From NCBI GenBank assembly GCA_028554795.2, contig CM068838.1, forward strand, positions 129,243,428 to 129,307,427: 64,000 nt of DNA, given 5' to 3'. The notes under the pieces are model-generated. The model did no database searches and was not told the DNA's origin. It was given only the letters and a program-made list of their open reading frames with translations. Source of the DNA: Sinohyriopsis cumingii. Taxonomy: Eukaryota; Mollusca; Bivalvia; Unionida; Unionidae. The position numbers were made by a program, and so were the translations under genes. Shown here piece by piece: positions 11,346 through 22,596 of this stretch; the stretch's first letter is position 1, and each line of letters opens with the position of its first letter.

Positions 11346-12192
11346 CTTGACATCAAGTGTTTAAAAGCCCGGACTCTGCTCTAAAAAGTTGTTTACTTGA
11401 CCCCCAATCAAGGCCAGGAACTATGTCAAAAACAGAAACAAGTGTTTCTATTATTAGGTATCTAAGGAAAATTCCTAGTAAACAACATTGCATTATATTG
11501 ACATATAAAGAAAACAAAAGATTCCAAAACCCCAAAACAACCAAATCAAATCAAACACAAATTAAGTCAAATATAAATTAAATCAAATATATGCAACATC
11601 TGTCTTCCTTGCTGAAACAAGACAAATTAAGAATATAAAATACCAAATCTTTCTTTTCTAAACCCATTAAACGATAACGTATGAACTGAACCGAAAAGGC
11701 ATATCCCCAACCAAAAAATAACAGCGTCCTGAGTTAAACATTTATTCAGTATTTTAGGCGGTTCTATTATTGACAACTTACAACTCAACCATCTGGAGTG
11801 CATATTAACTGCCATACTTAAATGCGATCATATTACTATCTATTCAAACTATTTCGTCCCACTGGGGACACCGGGACATAGACTTTTATTATCACATATA
11901 ATAATGTGAAAGCATCAACATCTACTCCTACACTGTTTACGCCATAGACTCCTATTTCGATTTCTCACGTAATCAGTCTGTCACTATTTTTAGACGAGTA
12001 AACCCCTGCATTCTTAGAAGTTTAGCCGTCTTTTAATGCAATTATCAGCCTTATTAGATTGAACATTAACTTAACTTAAAAATGTTTCGACATTTCGATT
12101 CAAGCAGAGGAAATGAAAGTAAAGTTATTTGTTTTGAAAATATGTCCAGTATAGCCCCTTTGATTATCTAGTTGACTTTGATTTTGTAGCAT
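11346..12192. other. Right end of block A
   Basis: From about 11,640 this aligns with 40,430-40,975 of block B. No coding signal. The alignment stops near 12,192, which I take as the left boundary of the viral element. Confidence 0.55.
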
Positions 12193-12474
12193 GTTTCAAT
12201 CATAGTGATAGAGCAGCAAAGAGGGTGAACCCACCTCATTTTAGAAGGGTCCAAATACCGAAATAAGCCTTCGTTAAAAAAAAAGATTAAATGACGTAAA
12301 TAACTTTAAAAATCAAGGTAGTTTAACCACACTGAGGCTTCTCTAATTGGGTTAGTTTATATTTTTTTTTCTCGGACTGAAAAATCAAAGATAAGCGCGA
12401 GTATATTACGAAATTGAACCAGCTTGAGGTAGCGCCCTCTCTGCTGCTATAATTAAATCATTATCATATCAATA
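12193..12474. other. Left end of viral element, presumed promoter side
   Basis: No coding signal. A TATA-like stretch (CTATAATTAAAT, about 12,448-12,459) lies 15-25 bases before the first viral ATG. No match to the right end of the element was found. Confidence 0.4.
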
Positions 12475-13685
12475 ATGCCACCAGCTAAAGAATCTTCCAC
12501 TGCTAGAATAGCTCGAGAGAGACTAGAAGCAATCAAAAAATTTCGTCCTCTTCCTGATTCTGTAGGACAAAAATTGCAAGAACGTCAAGAAGCACAAGTT
12601 GAATTTGCAGAAGGCACAGAACAGTTATTTAAACCTGTTACAAAAGTTACTGAAAGAGATGCAACAGCTACTGAAGGTCTTCTTTCATCAGTAAGACAAA
12701 CTGCTGAGCAAACTGAAAAAATAGCAAAACGAACTAAACAAACGAAAAGGATTTTACGAGATCTTCCAACTAAAATAGCTGATGCTCAGCCTCCACCCCT
12801 TGGTGAAATACTTGAGGGTATATGTAACGTTCGTACTGAATTCGCCGACGTGAAAAAAGAACTTGCACCTAAACCTAAAGTAGGAAAGAGAAATATTGAT
12901 ATGATCAAAAAATTTAGGGAAGATTTTGTTGAAGATATTAAAAATACTAAAAGTAAAGAATTACCTGAAGAAAAAAAATGTCTTTGGTATATTTAATAAA
13001 TCTAATATTTTAAAACCTGGTTATGAGAGCGTAAGTGATAATAATCTTATTACATTGATATACCGCATATATAAAAACAAAAAACAAAAAACGAGTCAGA
13101 TATGATGATTTAGAATACGGAAGTATTGTTAAAGAAGTACAAAGAGATTATGAAGAGGCACTGGGACAAATAAAATACTAAAATCTTCTCCACCGCAGCA
13201 AAAAATAGAACAACAAAAACCTCTTCCACCACAGCAAGAGCCTTCATATCAACTCCCTCCACCTCTGCAACAAATAAAAAAAACAACAATCTTCTTCATC
13301 GAGGCGGGAGTCAATTGAAGAGCTTAAAAAGAAAAGGGAACGGATGTTGGCAGAAGTGGAACAAAAAATTGAAAAAGCGAAACAAACAATTGAACTGAGT
13401 GAGAGAGAAGCTGAGCGGAAAAAAATTGTCTCTTTTATCAAGTAAAACAGATGCTAAAGAAGAATTTTATGATGAAGTGGTCTTATTGCTTATCCTAACA
13501 ATATTCTCGGTGACGTAGAACAACTAGAAATCCTCATAGGAGGAAAACGAGCCGGAAATAATTCTCCGGAAATAATTAATGAAATATCTGATATTTGTCG
13601 AAGATTATTCACTGGCGGTATTATGGATCGCAGTATTTATCGTTCCCTTATCGATGAAATTGCTGATGATTATTACAGCAACTAA
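12475..13685 (+). pseudogene. Coiled-coil virion-module protein, broken
   Basis: The first 173 residues (12,475-12,996) form a charged, Lys/Glu-rich, helix-prone protein starting MPPAKESSTARIARERLEAI. Coding character then continues in changing frames to the stop at 13,683-13,685, with breaks near 12,980, 13,095, 13,180, 13,285 and 13,480. The middle is Pro/Gln-rich followed by a strong coiled coil (SIEELKKKRERMLAEVEQK). The last piece contains LIGGKRAGNNSPEIINEIS. It may have been one scaffold or tegument-like protein, or two genes. Position as first gene of the virion module and composition suggest a structural or assembly role; this is inference. Confidence 0.5.
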
Positions 13686-13711
13686 ACAATTAACTAGTAG
13701 ATATATAAAAA

Positions 13712-13972
13712 ATGCTCATACACACTGCTCAGCGTGGAATGATCATGGTCAGGGTAGTAAATTCACGATTACCAACTTACGAAGCAGTTTACGGTGATGA
13801 ACTCGGCGATGTTGTTAAAGGTTTATTAGCCCCAAAAGCAATATCGATTGCAAAACAACTAGGAATGAAATCTATTGAACTTGTTCGTGAAAAAATTCCT
13901 GGCGCAATTGATAATGTTGTCGTTAAAGTGTTCTCGACAATCAGGGAGAGACTAGCACGGTTAATTACATGA
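13712..13972 (+). pseudogene. Small virion-associated protein fragment
   Basis: An 86-residue reading contains RLPTYEAVYGDELGDVVKG and LAPKAISIAKQLGMKSIEL, an amphipathic and moderately hydrophobic stretch ending in a TGA at 13,970-13,972. The next gene lies in the same frame directly after this stop, so the two may once have been fused or read as one. The start codon is uncertain. I do not recognise the family. Confidence 0.4.
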
Positions 13973-14008
13973 AAACCGCAGCCAGTAAAATTACTCAGCA
14001 CTGAAGTT

Positions 14009-15595
14009 ATGCCCGCAAATGTCAGTAAAATAATAAATCAAGCCGCAAATCAAAAAATTGCGGAATTGGCTGCTAATGAAGTTGTTCCCACAAAGTTAAT
14101 TAATGAAATTATACCGACAAATACAAGTTTTATTTCAGAAAGTGGTCTTCGTGTTATAGACGACCATGATTTAGATCATGGTATTTATAATAAAATGTTA
14201 AAACGTGTATCCGATCCGGCGTTCAATATGGACGCTCCTGTTCTCAAAGATAAATCGATACGTGATTATCAATTTTATTCTTATGACGCAAGACAACCAA
14301 ATCATCGTGGTCGAATCGAATTACAGGTTCAAGATAGAAGCAGATATTTCTTACCCGCTGAAGCATTTATTGAAGTAGAAGGAGAAATTATAAACACAGA
14401 CGATACTGAATACGCAGCTGATGTCAGAATTGGTTTTGTCAACAGCGGTATTATGGTGGTGTTTGACAGTGCCACATACATGATTGATGGAAGAAATATT
14501 GAATCAATTCAAAAAGACGTTGATATTGCTACAAAGATAATAGGTTTAGCAAGATATTCTGATGATTATACAAGATCAGCCGGTCCGACAATGATGTTCG
14601 CCAAAGACAATACTGATCACCTAGACATTAGACCACTTGATATAAGACGACCAAGAAATTTTGCCGATAATGCCGACGCTAATGTATGGCCGGTTATTCG
14701 TTTATAATCCAGATTATAACTTAGGATTTTCAACACGACGATTTATGTTAAAAGATGCTTGTAGAAGATTTTCATGTGCGATTCCATTATCTCATATCTT
14801 TGGATTTTGTAGAAATGTTAGAAAAGTTATTTTTGGTGCTAAACATACAATTGCACTAGTAAGAAAAGCTACAGACGATGATGCACTCTGGAGACCTGTG
14901 GTAATGCTGGTAAAGTAATACTGACAAAACTTTCATTGTGGATGCCGGTAATGACTCCATGAATTGCTGAAGAACAAAAATTACATTCTTTTATGGATTC
15001 AGGCGGAAAATCATTGCTATCATGGTAGACAGTGACCACAGACAGCGTTCAGAGTTCTGTTAATGGTTTATTTACTTGGCATATCGCTTCACAGCAGGGT
15101 GTTTCCGCACCACGACATGCATTTGTTGCTTTTCAAGAATTTACGCGAATAAATTCACAAACACGTAGTCATGTGATATTTGACAAACTTGGAGTTAATG
15201 AAGTTTCTTTGCGGATAAATGGACATCAAGAACCAGCTGAAGATATATTATTAAATTTTGATCAAAATCACGTAGCGCGTGCATATCATCGTTTGATGTC
15301 ATTTATGGGACGTGATCAAAATATAGATACTGGTCTACAAATATCACAACTGGATTTTACAATATTATATCCAATCTATTACTTTTCGCTGGAACATCTT
15401 GATTTATGAAGACAGTCTGTCGTTGATTTTCACTTTCGAGCTCAAATAACACAACGTCCTGTTGCCGTGGCTGGTCCACCAGTCGTTCATGGTAACTACA
15501 GAGCAATTGCATTTATTCTTTCAGATAAATCACTGTTACTTGAAGGTGCTGGAGGAAGAATGAAGGTTATTGACCCTCCAGTAGAAAACATGTAA
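14009..15595 (+). pseudogene. Probable major capsid protein, broken
   Basis: Four adjoining readings give about 500 residues: 14,009-14,707, 14,661-14,918, 15,032-15,409 and 15,417-15,595. Frame changes lie near 14,680, 14,915-15,035 and 15,405. The first part carries IELQVQDRSRYFLPAEAFIE, the second contains IPLSHIFGFCRNVRKV followed by a KHTIALVRK segment, and the last contains AVAGPPVVHGNYRA. Beta-rich sequence, size and position before a pVI-like gene and an adenain-like protease fit a double-jelly-roll capsid protein. The fold is inferred, not seen. The first ORF alone is 232 residues and ends at the first frameshift. Confidence 0.55.
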
Positions 15596-15620
15596 TTAAA
15601 TCACTTATCATATTATAAAA

Positions 15621-16080
15621 ATGTCGCATAGTCACGTTAATGTCACTCTGACTTCCGGTCAGGTGAAAAAATTACAATCAAAACTCGCGAGTAAATGCGG
15701 AACTAAAATATCACAATAAAGGATCAAATTTCTAATGGCGGTCCAAACAAATTATCATTAACCAAGACTCAGCTTAAAGATTTTAATAAGGCTTTAGAAT
15801 CAAAAACGGGAGTTCAACTTCATCTTTCTCTGAGCGCTATTAAAGATATGGTTAAAGTTGGTGGCATATTGCCACTTCTTCCAGCTATACCAGCGTTAAT
15901 TTCCGCAGCAGCCCCAGCTGTAGCAAAAGCAGCCGCCTTAGGTGCCGTCGGAACCGCTGCTGGTATGGCATTAAAGAAAGCAACAGGAAAAGGATTATAA
16001 AAAGAGGGAAACGTCAAAGATTACCAGGAACTCCTTATCGATACGGAAAAGGTCTTAGACTTCAAGGTACACTTCGTTAG
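15621..16080 (+). pseudogene. pVI-like minor virion protein, broken
   Basis: Starts with MSHSHVNVTLTSGQVKKLQS. A frameshift near 15,710 is followed by LSLTKTQLKDFNKALE, then a long Ala/Pro/Leu-rich hydrophobic stretch (about 15,860-15,970) and a basic Lys/Gly end, stopping at 15,998-16,000. A further frame continues to 16,080 with a Gly-rich basic tail (YRYGKGLRLQG). Short basic proteins with one hydrophobic stretch next to the protease gene resemble membrane-active core or cement proteins of adenovirus-like virions. That role is inference. Confidence 0.5.
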
Positions 16081-16103
16081 CAAAAAACGATAGTTTTTTA
16101 CCG

Positions 16104-16514
16104 ATGTCAAATTTTGATTTACTTGATGCTGATAAAATATTAAATATTAAAATTTTTAGAAGTGTTTTTATGCATGACCAATTACCAAAACAACCAAACA
16201 ATTTTGAAACAGGTATTACTAATCTTGATGATAATTCAGGGCCTGGTACTCATTGGGTGGCATACGCAATTGATCCGCGTGGAATCGTTTATTTCGATTC
16301 GTATGGATTAGCTCCACTGCAGAAATTTATGCACTATGTTAAGCAGTCAATGATCCCGGTCTGGTACTCGACGTTACCAACACAGAAATTAACAGATCCG
16401 CCAATGTACGGCCGTGAAGCAATTGCTGTACTCAAGTCTGTATCAAAATCATCGTTGCCGCCTCAAAATGTTGTATCTGATATTACAAATCAGCGTTGGA
16501 AATCTACGATTTGA
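16104..16514 (+). pseudogene. Adenain-like cysteine protease, nucleophile lost
   Basis: 136 residues in one frame starting MSNFDLLDADKI. Two residues of the catalytic set are clear: His50 in GPGTHWVAYAI and Asp65 in VYFDSYGLAP. Gln94 fits the oxyanion position. Where the family has the nucleophile in a Cys-Gly pair, this copy reads PPMYGREA, so Tyr102-Gly103 replaces it and the enzyme cannot be active. Proteases of this type mature virion proteins in adenoviruses and Polintons (peptidase family C5 and relatives). Length is close to that of compact relatives. The open frame with a dead active site suggests decay without selection. Confidence 0.8.
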
Positions 16515-16601
16515 AAAAAAAAAATAAAAAAACTACTGGTAGATATTTACGGAAGATTCCGCGGTGGTATTACTGCGAGTAAAAAAAAATCTGACGTAGC
16601 T

Positions 16602-17538
16602 TTGTCAGATGAACTTGCTGATATTATGAACCTTACTGGAGTTGACCGAGATGAAGTTGTTATTTTTCAAGATAAATACGGTGTTTTAAAAACGAGCAAC
16701 ATCAAATGGAATGATATAGTTCGACGAGTACTCGGCGCTACTACGGATAACATTCCAGTATTTACCGATTGTGGTAGAATCAGAGACTCAAATATGTCAT
16801 TCGCAAATATTAGAAATGAAATTGCAAGAAGTGTTGCTAATCGTTTGCGGAATACCGGTGACACAATGACAGGCGAACTCAGCATGAACGGAAACAAAAT
16901 AGTGGTTTTAAGAGATCCAACATCTGATGAAGATGCCGCGACAAAAAAAAATATGTAGACGTTAATTACAATACCGTAGATGATAAATTATCCACGTTGC
17001 GGGCCGAGTATGACGTTCATGTAAGTGCGCTTACAAATCCCCGCAGAAACTTTAGGAAACCTAATGAAACCGCAGATTATTTCTTTGGTACTCCGTTGAC
17101 CGTTGACATGAAACTCTCTGATATCAAGACGAACATTGACACGATTAAAAAAACACAAGAAGATGTCGTAAGTGGAATTCCTGAGATCGTTAACAAAATT
17201 AATCTGATTAAAATCCCACACGGCCAAATTACCAACATAGTATACACGTTATCATCTGGATTCTCAACATGGTCACAGCAAAATAAAACTCTCAAACATG
17301 CTGCATAAGTCAGTGGTCTGTACAGGCTGTCTGTGTTCAGTGCTGCAAAATTTTAAATATTTACAACGTATCCCTGGGGCATTCAACCGATAAGTTTTCT
17401 GGAGTTGTGTCTGTCATATCAAATAAAGGAAACGAAGAAATATTTATTCTGGAAGCAGCTGATAAGAAATTAAGAGCAACATCTTACTGGTGGTGTCTAG
17501 AATTTGTAGCTGAAACACCTCATTTGGTTACTGTATAA
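16602..17538 (+). pseudogene. Fibre/tail-like attachment protein, broken
   Basis: The first reading (16,602-16,958) ends with GDTMTGELSMNGNKIVVLRD and a DPTSDEDAATKK segment, a pattern widespread in phage tail-fibre and collar proteins. A frameshift at about 16,955 moves to the second reading (16,997-17,308), a helix-rich shaft-like part. A third frame runs to a TAA at 17,536-17,538 with a short beta-rich end (SYWWCLEFVAET). Position between the protease and the membrane protein, and this motif, suggest a surface fibre. The next gene starts 6 bases later. The function is inference from motif and context. Confidence 0.55.
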
Positions 17539-17544
17539 AATATA

Positions 17545-18005
17545 ATGAGTACCTCAATCGACGTTCAACGTTTTAGGTACAATCAAGCACGTGAATGGCA
17601 AGCAAAATTAAAAGATACCGTCGAACAATACACGATAAAAATAAAGAAATATCGCAGACGTGTAGTTATTGTTGATGTAATTGTTTATTCAGTGTCTACT
17701 GTTGCTGCTAGAACCGGCGTGTTATTATCAACGATAACAATGATGGCGGCAGTAGCTGTAACAATCTGTATTTCAGCTACAACAACAATTGCCGGTGTTC
17801 TCAACATCATTGCAAACAAAATATGTAATTGCACAATTGAAAATTGAATGATTATGTGATAAAGTTGCACACAGCGACAACAGCATGCTCCAAATTATCA
17901 TCATTATTATCAAAGAGCCTTAATGATGGAATAATTTCTGATTTTTATTTTTCAGAAATGATTAAACTTTACCATGATGGCGCTGCCATTAAAGGTACAA
18001 ATGTG
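17545..18005 (+). pseudogene. Small two-helix membrane protein, broken
   Basis: 100 residues (17,545-17,847) comprise a basic N-terminal region (REWQAKLKDTVEQYTIKIKK) and then two hydrophobic segments, about residues 36-58 and 66-92. A frame change near 17,840 leads into SKSLNDGIISDFYFSEMI. Starting 6 bases after the fibre stop, it is part of the same compact cluster. It could be a virion membrane or holin-like protein; the function is unknown. Confidence 0.45.
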
Positions 18006-18036
18006 TCCAATTTAAATCATAATAATAATAATAATA

Positions 18037-19464
18037 ATGACATCGTCAGGCGAACTACTTCAACAAATTGTAGCGATCACAGCTCCGATGAAAACCACGA
18101 CCAAATTCGACTAATCCTGAATTTAACGTCAACTTACCAACTGCAATTCCAGTAAAAGAAATAGTTCTTGCACAATTACGAGTATATTACAGTTGGCCAA
18201 ACATCAGATCAAAATCATTCGGTGGATTACATGCAAATAATTCGCTTGTATTTGCAAATAAAAATAAACCAGATGGAACTCCCGATTGGAATGTTGTTTC
18301 TATTCCCACTGGCAGTTGTCAAATCGAACAAATCAATGATGAATTTCAACGGAGAATCAAATCAATAACTGGAAAAGAATCAAAAATAGCTATTTCAGTT
18401 CATGAACCAACTTTATCATCCACGATTGAAATATATTCGCAAGATTATGTCGTTGATATTTATCAATGATCAATTAGATCTGTTTTAGGTTGGCTTGAAG
18501 TAGCACCTGTGCATGAAGTACTACCAGAACCAAAGCTCGTTGATTTTACAACAAATGAGAAGAAGTTTATAGCAGATCCAGGACATCGAGATAGGTATCC
18601 GTCGCGTCATATGGATCTTTATTTTCATTGTGGAGGTAAAAGATCTCATGTAATACCTCTCACATTACTTGATAATAAACCAAAAGTTTCTCCTATTGAT
18701 ATTGTTTATGAAAAAGATTTTAGAGAACTGGCTAATTTTATTAAAATTGAATATACGAATATTTACGCAGTATTAGCACAATTATTTAAAAATATATTTT
18801 GGAGTATCCCAAAGTTGATCTAAAGAGGCAAATTATTGATTCAATAAAACATCTAAATCAAGTTGTATGATACCTTGAGTTTGCTAATCAAACCATTACT
18901 GAGGCGATACACGGTAGTACAGATCATACAGGAACAATAAATAAATCCATGAGACAAATATATATTGACCATTATAAAATAACCGAAGCAGATTTATTAA
19001 ATTTTGTACTGCCAGGATTTGAAGCCGACGAACTAAAAAAATCACTCAATGATATTATCAACGAAAATTGTCCTAAAATTGTCGGGTCATGGAGAAAAAT
19101 AGATCAACCTCCAGTTATTCTCAAACATGGCAATGATCCATACGGAGGCGGGTGTCATATTTCACCAGGAATTGTTAATATAACTTCAACTATCGCAGTC
19201 AATCTTGTTTGTGATGTAATTGATGGCAACTATGAAATAGATCTTGAAAAATCAATTCAAGCTCAACAAGGATATATTTTATATAATTTTACACCGGAAG
19301 TACCTCATGGATACTTGATTGTACAAGAACCGATCAATCCTGTTTATCTGCGGTGTTATAATAATCTATTATCACGAATACATTTAAAACTTACTGACCA
19401 GTCCGGACACTTAATTGATTTAAGAATTGAAAAATTGAATATAAATCTATATGTCAGATCTTAA
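18037..19464 (+). pseudogene. Minor capsid (penton-like) protein, broken
   Basis: The reading starts at ATG 18,037 and changes frame near 18,115. It runs with YYSWPNIRSKSF and IPTGSCQIEQINDEFQRRI, hits an in-frame TGA at 18,467-18,469, continues in the same frame to 18,823 and changes frame again to finish at 19,464. The end contains HGYLIVQEPINPVYLR and KLTDQSGHLIDLRIEKLNI. The C-terminal pattern of Asp-Gln-x-Gly followed by a hydrophobic-Asp step is what I expect of single-jelly-roll capsid proteins in this type of element. The total is about 470 residues. It could also be two genes, split near 18,830. Confidence 0.45.
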
Positions 19465-20515
19465 CGATTTTCAGCCTCAGCGTGAAATAAGATTTTATTT
19501 TATTCTGATGACAAAATTATTTATTTTTTTTGTAAAAGTTTGTGGGCAATAACCCAAGCGCATTTTTCTCTAATTGATTTTAGGGGTTTTTGGTTGAAAT
19601 ATAATACAAGATGATTAATTTTAGCGATTTTTCAGCAAAATTAGGACAAAAATCACCATAGAAAACCAAAATCAATTAGACAATCGCTGGGGGTTTGACC
19701 CTCAATAATTACGAAACCTGACGGATTTTCCGTGACAAAAACGACTAAAATAGGTTTAAAAATAACGATGAATTTTACCCAAATTTCATGAAAAAAACCT
19801 AATTTTGACCAAAATTCAGAAAAAAAAATGTTTCAGACAAAATAAAAAAATCATTATAATAAAAATATTGTCCGCAGATTTTGTGATCATGAAGTTATTT
19901 TTGCAGAGTGTTTTACAATTAATCAAGAAGTAATGTACCAGCATGTGAGAGTTTTCATACACGACAGAAGCACCTGAAAACGCAATCAAAACAATAACGA
20001 CACATTCTCCAGTAAACACAGAACAATTTAGTGCTGACGTAGTTATTGATGAATACGATAACGAAGACTTTTTATTGACGCAGGAACAATTAGATCAACT
20101 GCGGCGAGAACATATTTATATGATCACGTGTGATTGAGATCACCACATTCCTGCATTAAACTCGATCGACTTAAAAAAAAATTGTCTAGTTCTGAATTTT
20201 AAAAAATAAAAAATATTGTCTACTTAGTATATTTTCACATGAGATAATATATCAAAGATAGAACATCAATTTCACAGTTCTGATACTTAGTTAACAAAAA
20301 AAGATATCACGATATATCTCCTTGTCGCTTGGAATTTATCCAAAATTTATACATATATATTATATGTATAATCCTGGGCAAATCCCAAGCAACATCATGA
20401 CATATATATTTTACAGGGGCGCCGAACTTCATGATAGAACATTCCTTCATTAAACTTGAGCAACTTAAAAAAAATATTGTCCAGTTCTCAATTTAAAAAG
20501 TAAAAAAGAAATATT
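19465..20515. other. Viral intergenic region with inverted and direct repeats
   Basis: A perfect 12 bp inverted repeat lies at 19,570-19,581 and 19,668-19,679. Two ~75 bp copies of an A-rich sequence lie at about 20,150-20,220 and 20,440-20,515. It separates the virion module from the minus-strand genes, so a transcription-termination or replication role is possible but unproven. Confidence 0.45.
19948..20137 (+). other. Possible acidic peptide fragment
   Basis: An open frame without ATG contains SADVVIDEYDNEDFLLTQEQ and ends at a TGA at 20,135-20,137. The acidic composition is protein-like. It may be a remnant of a small viral gene; nothing else supports it. Confidence 0.25.
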
Positions 20516-21000
20516 CTATTTGTAATATTTCTTTAACTGGTTCTCATCAATCTCACTAGTGATGTTGTTACCACAACTTTCATTTTCAGTGACTTTCTCA
20601 AGATTTTCATTTTCACCAGTAACAGAATTACTTTGGATCGCTTCACGATCTGACATAATTTTGTTAATTGTCTTATACGAGTATTAATTGTTGTTCTTTT
20701 TTTTGCTTCGTATTCACGAGATAATTCTGATCTAATTTTTTTTACTGCGAGAGAGAGAGGGACGAATTCCCTCACCTCATTTTCTTTTACAATAGTTAAA
20801 GATTGAAACATCTCCGTTTGAATTCGTTTTACGAACTTGTATTCCGATAATAGCGTGTATCCACCTTCATAATTACGTTCTTGTAATGTTTCAAAATCAG
20901 AAATAATTTTTTCATAATTTGTTCATCAGATAGATTTATGCTGTCTTTTTCTAATTTTTTAATAGCAGAAATAATATCATTGATATTTTTCAAAGTTCAT
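20516..21000 (-). pseudogene. Helix-rich viral protein, broken
   Basis: The minus strand starts near 21,000 and changes frame at least twice. The central open part contains FVPLSLAVKKIRSELSREYE and other charged helical sequence, and the acidic end reaches a TAG at 20,518-20,516. There is no recognised domain. It is the only minus-strand gene in the middle besides the HNH/NUMOD gene. Confidence 0.35.
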
Positions 21001-21044
21001 TATTCAGTATATAATATATTTAAAATAAATAAAAAAATATTTTA

Positions 21045-21600
21045 CACCGAGGACGACACAACCCTTATGAAACTCTAGGGTGCCCTATGCCATCCTAGCA
21101 GACTCAGAGGCACACGAAACACAACCCCTATGTGAAGCTCTAGCCTGTGAAACAACAGTCTAGCAGGCTCAAGAGGGCGTATTTAGTGGAGGACGACACA
21201 ATACATAAATCTTAATTCTAAGGACGGCACAAACCCCATGATACTCTATAGCCTGTTAAACAACAGTCTACATGGATCAAGACGGCACAGCACATAAAAA
21301 TTAATTCTAAAGACTACATAATTTCTTATGTGAACCACTAGGGTGCCATATGACATCCTAGCAAGTCTAGAAGGATACAGTAAATCTTAATTAGGGACGA
21401 CACAGAACATAAATCTTAATTAACTTAATTCTAGGTATGGCACAATACTTATGTGAACTGAAAAAGTGCCACATGACAACCTATCAAGTCCAGAAGGATA
21501 CAGTAACCCTTAATTAAGGACGACACAATACACATAATATTTACAGTAAGGACGGCAGAGTACATATAGTATTTACAGTAAGGACAGCACAACATACACG
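21045..21600. repeat. Degenerate array of a GGACGACACA-type motif
   Basis: The motif GGACGRCACA or close variants recurs at about 21,052, 21,197, 21,224, 21,274, 21,399, 21,438, 21,517, 21,550 and 21,584. It is spaced by related AT-rich segments, and a longer ~140 bp pattern ('ctaggGTGCC...atgacATCCTAgCAagtc') is also repeated. It could be an iteron-like origin, or simply a minisatellite that grew after integration. Confidence 0.5.
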
Positions 21601-21744
21601 GGAGCCATTCTCTATACTCAACAGATTTTTGCACACCCTCCCTATAATCAACCCCGGGAGAATGCAAAATGAACACCCACCACGTAGTGACATGGTGGGA
21701 GGGTGTGATTTGCCTGTTGTGGTTCGAGGCTCGGCTGGGCCCCC

Positions 21745-21750
<6 letters not shown>

Positions 21751-21786
<36 letters not shown>
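21751..21786. repeat. (TA)n microsatellite
   Basis: About 35 bases of TA repeat next to a tRNA-like sequence. Confidence 0.9.
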
Positions 21787-21789
<3 letters not shown>

Positions 21790-21821
21790 TATCGCGAAAT
21801 ATGCGCAACCATCAACAGTTG

Positions 21822-21892
21822 TCAATCATGGGACTCGATCGGCAAACGTCAAGTATCAGAGTTGCATCCTTTAGCAATGAGCTACGAAGACC
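21822..21892 (-). mobile_element. tRNA-like sequence, probable SINE head
   Basis: On the minus strand an A-box-like GTAGCTCATTGCTAAAGGATG is followed by a degenerate B box (CGATCGAGTCCC) at tRNA-like spacing. The acceptor ends do not pair, so it is not a functional tRNA. A short SINE remnant is the simplest reading. Confidence 0.35.
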
Positions 21893-22055
21893 TCTGTCAG
21901 ATACATGTTTTAGAAATTATTAAAGTTACCCATGACAGATCGCAAGATACAACTTGAATTTAGTCCTGCACACACAAATTCAGAAGAAATACACTATATA
22001 AAGGTATTTAAACTTAATAAGTCAGATTTAAAAAGTTAGTTATTTTCGGGATAAT

Positions 22056-22167
<112 letters not shown>

Positions 22168-22362
22168 GAAAATAATTCAGGAAATGGTGTGGCTACTCGC
22201 TGTTTGTTTTATTAATTACAATCGCAGAAAAAAATACAAATGAACCAGGAAACCGGACGGATTTAATAAAACAAAATTTTGTTTCTTAAAAAAAATATAT
22301 CATTTATCCTTAATAAACGATTACATCTACCCGTACTGATATCCTTGATATAAAACAACGGG

Positions 22363-22555
22363 CAGACCTAATAATGTTTCCTACCTTAAATATTTTCAGC
22401 ATGTTTTGTTCATGTTTTCTAATTTCATGGTGTTTGTTTTTGTATTCATATCATTATATATGTTTTTTATGTGATAGGAATTGTCTAATATTGTAAGGCG
22501 CTTAGAATTTTAAAGATTAGGCGCTGTACAAATTCCTCATTATTATTATTATTAT

Positions 22556-22596
<41 letters not shown>
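22363..22596 (+). mobile_element. 5'-truncated CR1/L2-like LINE tail inserted in the viral element
   Basis: This is 3' UTR only. It matches, in the same order, the 3' UTR of the LINE at 36,866-39,180 (which is on the minus strand), including the GCGCTTAGAATTTTAAAGAT step and the end CTCATTATTATT. The tail continues as an (ATT)n then (AGT)n repeat at 22,540-22,596. It shows that the LINE family jumped after the virus had integrated. Confidence 0.8.

Larger units (their letters stand above)
9181..11540 (-). mobile_element. Gmr1-like Ty3/gypsy retrotransposon remnant (block A)
   Basis: The element is oriented minus, in the order integrase, reverse transcriptase, RNase H. No Gag is seen at its 5' side and no LTR pair was found. 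Stops and frameshifts are dense between integrase and reverse transcriptase. The second copy is at 48,960-51,003. The limits are approximate. Confidence 0.75.
743..12192. repeat. Host tandem block A
   Basis: This stretch is paralogous to block B (27,323-40,975) and block C (48,538-58,554). Positions 743-1,190 match 48,538-48,960, positions 743-7,345 match 27,323-33,330, and positions 11,640-12,192 match 40,430-40,975. Between 7,345 and 11,640 the A copy is unrelated to B and contains a Gmr1-like retroelement. The first ~3.1 kb is almost identical to B and the remainder is strongly diverged. Order of contents: SINE, secreted-protein gene, SINE, coding-like segment, LINE reverse-transcriptase remnant, Gmr1-like element. 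Confidence 0.7.

Noticed and set aside
21822-21892. Functional tRNA gene on the minus strand
   Set aside because: A- and B-box-like parts exist, but the acceptor and anticodon stems do not pair properly.
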